Source: Allomuricauda sp. (lineage in GTDB: Bacteria > Bacteroidota > Bacteroidia > Flavobacteriales > Flavobacteriaceae). Taken from it: a stretch of DNA of 64,000 nt. Every line of letters starts with the position of its first letter. Within the stretch, counting starts at the first letter, position 1. The position numbers and the translations under genes are program-made. The stretch spans positions 558,001 through 622,000 of the forward strand of contig RHLF01000002.1 in NCBI GenBank assembly GCA_003712125.1, in the 5' to 3' direction. This document shows positions 60,565 to 64,000 of this stretch, piece after piece. Below the pieces are notes generated by a model. That model saw only the letters and a program-made list of their open reading frames with translations, was not told the origin of the DNA and did no database searches.

Positions 60565-61013
60565 AATTTTAGTTTCATTCCTTCGTGGGAAGCCTGAAAG
60601 CCCAAGCTCTCATAGAATTTAAGGGCTTCCGGTCTTTTTTTGTCCGTAGTAAGTTGAACAAGATGTGCTCCTTTTTCTTTGGCTCTGTTTATGGCCCATT
60701 CGAAAAGCATTTTGCCGAGTCCTTTTCCACGCTGATTCTCGTGGATCCGCACTTGTTCGATCTGGGCTCGGGTTCCACCTTGATAGGTCAAATAGGGCAG
60801 GAATGACAGTTGGAGGGTACCGATAAGGGTGCCGGATGCATCCTCAAGTACGACCAATTCATGATTGGGGTCAGTCTTAATTCGTTCAAAGGCTTCGTTA
60901 TAAGATGCAGGCAGGGGATTTTGAAACTGTTCGCGTTGACTGCCCAATTTGTCATTGGCCAACATCTCAACAATGCTGGGTACATCTTCTTTCCTGGCCT
61001 CGCGAATGACCAC
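60561..61013 (-). CDS. GNAT family N-acetyltransferase
   Basis: A 150-aa acetyltransferase with motif A QVRIHENQRGKGLGKMLFEW (RGKGLGK acetyl-CoA loop), followed by GAHLVQLTTDKKRPEALKFY and SLGFQASHEGMKL. Substrate unknown. It begins 2 bp after the DinB-like gene and is likely co-transcribed with it. Confidence 0.86.
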   Translation of the reverse strand: MVIREARKEDVPSIVEMLANDKLGSQREQFQNPLPASYNEAFERIKTDPNHELVVLEDASGTLIGTLQLSFLPYLTYQGGTRAQIEQVRIHENQRGKGLGKMLFEWAINRAKEKGAHLVQLTTDKKRPEALKFYESLGFQASHEGMKLKF

Positions 61014-61015
61014 GT

Positions 61016-61672
61016 TTAGCTGATTCTACTTTTAATAAACTTAAATTGGCCATTGTGGTTTGACTCATGCTCACAGACATGAAACCACTTGCAATAGTTA
61101 TTGGTGGGCCCCCAAGGAAATTCTTTGTCGACCGCCATTAACCAATCGTCATCACGCTTTTTGAATTCTTCCAAAGTGTACTCGCGTACTTTGGTCATCT
61201 CTTCAATATAATAGTCTAAGGGGTTTCCCTTAATCTCTTTGCGTGCCTGTGCCCCTAGTCCAGAGGCAACAGACCATTTGTCGGCATCTTCCTTAGACCA
61301 ATCACCCCATGTTTTGTTCTCAAAAGTGTGTATTTGATAAAAGCGTTCCGTGGCGGCCAAATGCATGAGCATGGCACCAATGCTGTTGGCATTATCATCC
61401 ACCAAATAATCGAGGTCTGAGATACTCATACCCTGAACCGGATAGAGAATCACCATCCGCATCCAATTCATCATAGAGACCAAGGTGCCGATTTGGGGTG
61501 TATAACCCTCTTTGGGCCCAACAATGTTTATATCACTGTCTTGGGTAAAGGCGGGGAGTGGTTGTAGGTGGGGGGCGGCAAAAAGGCTGCCAGTTCCTAG
61601 GGCTCCAACGGCAAAAAGGGAGCTATTTTGTATAAATTTTCTTCTGTTAAGGATAGGATGATTGTCTTTCAT
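61016..61672 (-). CDS. DinB-superfamily protein with Tat-type signal
   Basis: A 218-aa protein. The leader NRRKFIQNSSLFAVGALGTG is a twin-arginine signal. The remainder is a four-helix DinB/YfiT-like bundle with metal-ligand candidates in MLMHLAATERFYQIH and HVCEHESNHNGQFKF. DinB-like proteins bind divalent metals and some act as thiol-S-transferases or mycothiol-dependent enzymes, but activity here is unknown. Tat export suggests it folds with its metal in the cytoplasm. It starts 27 bp after purL. Confidence 0.83.
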   Translation of the reverse strand: MKDNHPILNRRKFIQNSSLFAVGALGTGSLFAAPHLQPLPAFTQDSDINIVGPKEGYTPQIGTLVSMMNWMRMVILYPVQGMSISDLDYLVDDNANSIGAMLMHLAATERFYQIHTFENKTWGDWSKEDADKWSVASGLGAQARKEIKGNPLDYYIEEMTKVREYTLEEFKKRDDDWLMAVDKEFPWGPTNNYCKWFHVCEHESNHNGQFKFIKSRIS

Positions 61673-61699
61673 GGTGCTTGTTTATCTATGCTTTGGAAG

Positions 61700-64000
61700 T
61701 TACGAATTTTGCTCCACCCACTCCCTTGCATTGATAAAAGCTTGTATCCAAGGTGAAATGGTGTCCTCCCGATCTTGGGGATAGTGCGCCCAGTTCCAAG
61801 GAAATATACTCCGCTCAATATGTGGCATGGTTACCAAATGACGACCGGTCGTATCACAGAGCATGGCCGTGTTGTAATCACTTCCATTGGGATTGGCCGG
61901 ATATTCGGGGTAGCCATATTTTGCCACGATATCGTACTTGTCTTCCGATAGGGGGAGGCTGAACTTCCCTTCGCCATGGGATATCCATACCCCTAGGGTG
62001 CTTTCCTCCAAATTGGAAAGCATCACGCTCTTGTTCCTTTGAATTTTGACGGAGGTAAAATTGCTTTCGTGTTTCCCCGAATCGTTATAGGTCATTTTAC
62101 CATGTTGGGAACCATGATCAGGATTAATCAGGTCGAGTTCCATAAACAATTGGCAGCCATTGCAAATACCAACGGAAAGCGTATCAGGGCGGGCAAAAAA
62201 GTCCATGATGACCTTATTGGCTTTTTCATTGTATTTGATGGCCCCGGCCCAGCCTTTCGCCGACCCGAGTACGTCAGAATTGGAAAAGCCTCCTACGGCA
62301 CCAAGAAATTGTATATCCTCTAAGGTCTCCCTACCCGAAATCAAATCGGTCATATGAACATCCTTTACCTCAAATCCGGCCAAGTATAAGGCATGCGCCA
62401 TTTCACGTTCGGAGTTGCTTCCCTTTTCACGTAAGATGGCTGCTTTTGGTTTTGAAGTACCAATTGTTGGTTCTAAACTGATTTTATTTTCTGGAAAGCT
62501 ATACCGTAGCGGTTGCTGCTTGTAATTGTCATAACGATCTTTTGCCAAACCGTTTGCGGTCTGTTTGCTGTCCAATAAAAAGGAAGTCTTATACCAGCTA
62601 TCTCTCAGCGAGCTGATGTTCAAACCGATTTCAACTCCATTATTCTTTACGGTCAATTCGCCACTTGAATTGGGTGAGCCCAAGGTGACCACATCCAAAC
62701 CTTGAGAGCTTAGGCGTTCCTTAACCCAGGTGTCGCCCTGAAAAACGATTCCAACGTTTTCGGCAAACAACTGTTTGATGGTATCAATTTCACCCAACTC
62801 GGTCAAATCAATTGTGGCACCCAACCCATTGTCGGCAAAACAGATTTCTAACAATGTGGTTATCAATCCACCTGAACCGATGTCGTGCCCAGATTTGATA
62901 TTTCCTGCTTTGATTTCTTGCTGCAGGGCATTAAACGCTTTTTTGAAGTAAGCCGCATCTTTGATGGATGGTGCTTCAGAACCGACCGCATTCAATATTT
63001 GGTGAAAGCTCGACCCCCCTAATTTAGGGCTGTCCTTACTTAAATTGAGGTAGTGGATGTCTCCGCCATCTCGTTGCAATACCGGCTCTACCACCAACTT
63101 TAAATCGGAGCAATGGCCCGCAGCTGAAATAATGACCGTACCTGGTGCAATCACCTCTTGGTCTTTGTACTTCTGTTTCATGCTCAGCGAATCCTTTCCT
63201 GTTGGAATATTGATGCCTAATTGGATGGCAAATTCGGAACAGGCTTCAACCGCTTCATACAAACGCGCATCTTCCCCCGGGTTTTTACAGGGCCACATCC
63301 AATTGGCAGAAAGGGATACTGATTTCAGTCCTTCTTCCAAAGGTGCCCAAATGATATTGGTCAGAGCTTCGGCGATGCTGTTACGACTTCCGGCCACCGG
63401 ATCAACCAAACCTGAGATAGGGGAGTGCCCGATGCTGGTTGCCAAACCTTCCTTGCCCTTAAAATCAAGGGCCATGACCCCACAGTTATTAAGGGGCAAT
63501 TGAAGCGGACCTGCACATTGCTGCTTGGCCACGCGTCCACCCACACAACGGTCGACCTTGTTGGTGAGCCAATCTTTACAAGCTACGGCCTCCAATTGCA
63601 AAACCTGCTCGAGGTAATCGTGAAAATGTTCCAAGCTATATGCCGCATCTTTAAATTGATGCTGAATGGAGGTGTCTTGCATAATGGTTTTGGGCGAACT
63701 GCCGAAGAGAGCCGAAAGCTCCACATCCATGGGTTTGTCACCTTTGCTCTGGCTTTCAAAGGTAAAGCGATGATCACCCGTCACGTCACCCACCTCAAAG
63801 AGTGGTGAGCGCTCGCGGGCTGCAATATCTTTAAGCAGTTGCATATCCTTTTCACCCATTACCAAGCCCATGCGTTCTTGGCTTTCGTTGCCGATGATTT
63901 CTTTGGCTGAAAGCGTAGGATCGCCTACAGGTAATTTGTCCAAATCTATTTTTCCTCCTGTTTCTTCAACCAACTCAGAAAGGCAGTTCAAATGCCCTCC
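61700..64000 (-). CDS. purL: Phosphoribosylformylglycinamidine synthase, C-terminal part (5' end outside window)
   Basis: The open frame continues through the window edge (codons for GGHLNCLSELVEETGG read in from 64000; the TTG at 63991 is internal). About 766 residues of the large, single-chain PurL type are present. They include the second half of the FGAM synthase domain (ERMGLVMGEKD, GDVTGD, GHSPISGLVDPVAGSRNS, TGKDSLSMK, HDIGSGGLITTLLEICFA) and the glutamine amidotransferase domain with its nucleophile in GICNGCQ and the late His/Glu in MPHIERSIFP. It catalyses the fourth step of purine synthesis, using ATP and glutamine-derived ammonia. The 3' end is complete. Confidence 0.96.
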   Translation of the reverse strand, partial: GGHLNCLSELVEETGGKIDLDKLPVGDPTLSAKEIIGNESQERMGLVMGEKDMQLLKDIAARERSPLFEVGDVTGDHRFTFESQSKGDKPMDVELSALFGSSPKTIMQDTSIQHQFKDAAYSLEHFHDYLEQVLQLEAVACKDWLTNKVDRCVGGRVAKQQCAGPLQLPLNNCGVMALDFKGKEGLATSIGHSPISGLVDPVAGSRNSIAEALTNIIWAPLEEGLKSVSLSANWMWPCKNPGEDARLYEAVEACSEFAIQLGINIPTGKDSLSMKQKYKDQEVIAPGTVIISAAGHCSDLKLVVEPVLQRDGGDIHYLNLSKDSPKLGGSSFHQILNAVGSEAPSIKDAAYFKKAFNALQQEIKAGNIKSGHDIGSGGLITTLLEICFADNGLGATIDLTELGEIDTIKQLFAENVGIVFQGDTWVKERLSSQGLDVVTLGSPNSSGELTVKNNGVEIGLNISSLRDSWYKTSFLLDSKQTANGLAKDRYDNYKQQPLRYSFPENKISLEPTIGTSKPKAAILREKGSNSEREMAHALYLAGFEVKDVHMTDLISGRETLEDIQFLGAVGGFSNSDVLGSAKGWAGAIKYNEKANKVIMDFFARPDTLSVGICNGCQLFMELDLINPDHGSQHGKMTYNDSGKHESNFTSVKIQRNKSVMLSNLEESTLGVWISHGEGKFSLPLSEDKYDIVAKYGYPEYPANPNGSDYNTAMLCDTTGRHLVTMPHIERSIFPWNWAHYPQDREDTISPWIQAFINAREWVEQNS

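Noticed and set aside
63057-63503. 148-codon plus-strand frame inside purL
   Set aside because: It lies entirely opposite a conserved purL segment and has no independent features.
1-64000. Mobile elements, defence islands, CRISPR arrays, tRNA or rRNA genes
   Set aside because: No transposase, integrase, restriction, CRISPR repeat-spacer or cloverleaf pattern was found by reading both strands. A dedicated RNA and repeat search could still reveal small RNAs.

Overview
The window reads as chromosomal DNA from a member of the Bacteroidota, most likely a marine Flavobacteriaceae of the Muricauda/Maribacter/Zobellia type. The evidence is a PorP/SprF-type outer-membrane protein, DUF6090 proteins, a TonB-dependent receptor with a carboxypeptidase-like leader domain, LytTR-type two-component signalling with 2TM-domain proteins, Bacteroidota-style promoters (TAnnTTTG) and a near absence of Shine-Dalgarno sequences. 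The species assignment is inference. Coding density is very high: no gene-free stretch exceeds 300 bases, and I saw no tRNA, rRNA, IS element, prophage or CRISPR array.

Layout. 1-2.2 kb: the tail of an unidentified gene, then convergent oxyR, a DUF2141 protein and a GNAT acetyltransferase. 2.4-4.2 kb: an orphan PorP/SprF protein with a SPOR-like tail. 4.2-9.5 kb (minus): an APC permease and Rieske oxygenase pair, then a 41-aa membrane peptide, two tandem DUF6090 paralogues, the relic of a third, a PaiB-like flavin protein and a small membrane protein. 9.6-18.1 kb (mostly plus): a signalling locus holding a TonB receptor, a small exported protein, a LytS-like histidine kinase ending in a 2TM domain, a TIM-barrel protein, five tandem 2TM proteins and a LytTR response regulator. 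18.1-22.2 kb (minus): a LETM1-related protein, a DUF547 protein, then tesA-SDR-cysteine hydrolase. 22.2-25.5 kb (plus): ybbA-ybbP, divergent from tesA as in E. coli.

25.5-34.0 kb (minus): a lipoprotein, then a tight run of Asp-box propeller protein, S9 peptidase, DUF2490 protein, alpha/beta-hydrolase-OsmC fusion and DUF1905 protein. 34.1-37.1 kb: GNAT, a small membrane protein, an MFS transporter and a convergent YdeI-family protein. 37.2-40.6 kb: a 1134-aa ThuA/sugar-dehydrogenase-like/PKD/cytochrome c protein. 40.7-47.7 kb (minus): a packed five-gene unit with a trehalose-6-phosphate synthase/phosphatase fusion, a PD40-NTF2 fusion, a TMEM175-like channel, and M28 and M1 peptidases. A GH15 enzyme diverges from it. 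49.6-51.0 kb: a PLP-dependent decarboxylase. 51.1-59.1 kb (minus): fatty-acid degradation, with marR-fadN-fadA-fadE preceded by a perfect 28-bp palindrome, and a separate acyl-CoA ligase unit. 59.3-64 kb: a di-heme peroxidase, GNAT, a DinB-like protein and the 3' part of purL.

The best candidate for an undescribed system is the 2TM/LytTR locus at 12.6-18.1 kb. A kinase carrying a C-terminal 2TM domain and a LytTR regulator bracket five 2TM paralogues, and the promoter regions of the TonB receptor and the 2TM operon are near duplicates of each other. The DUF6090 cluster, with ATGATTAA junctions and a truncated third copy, is the second most interesting structure.
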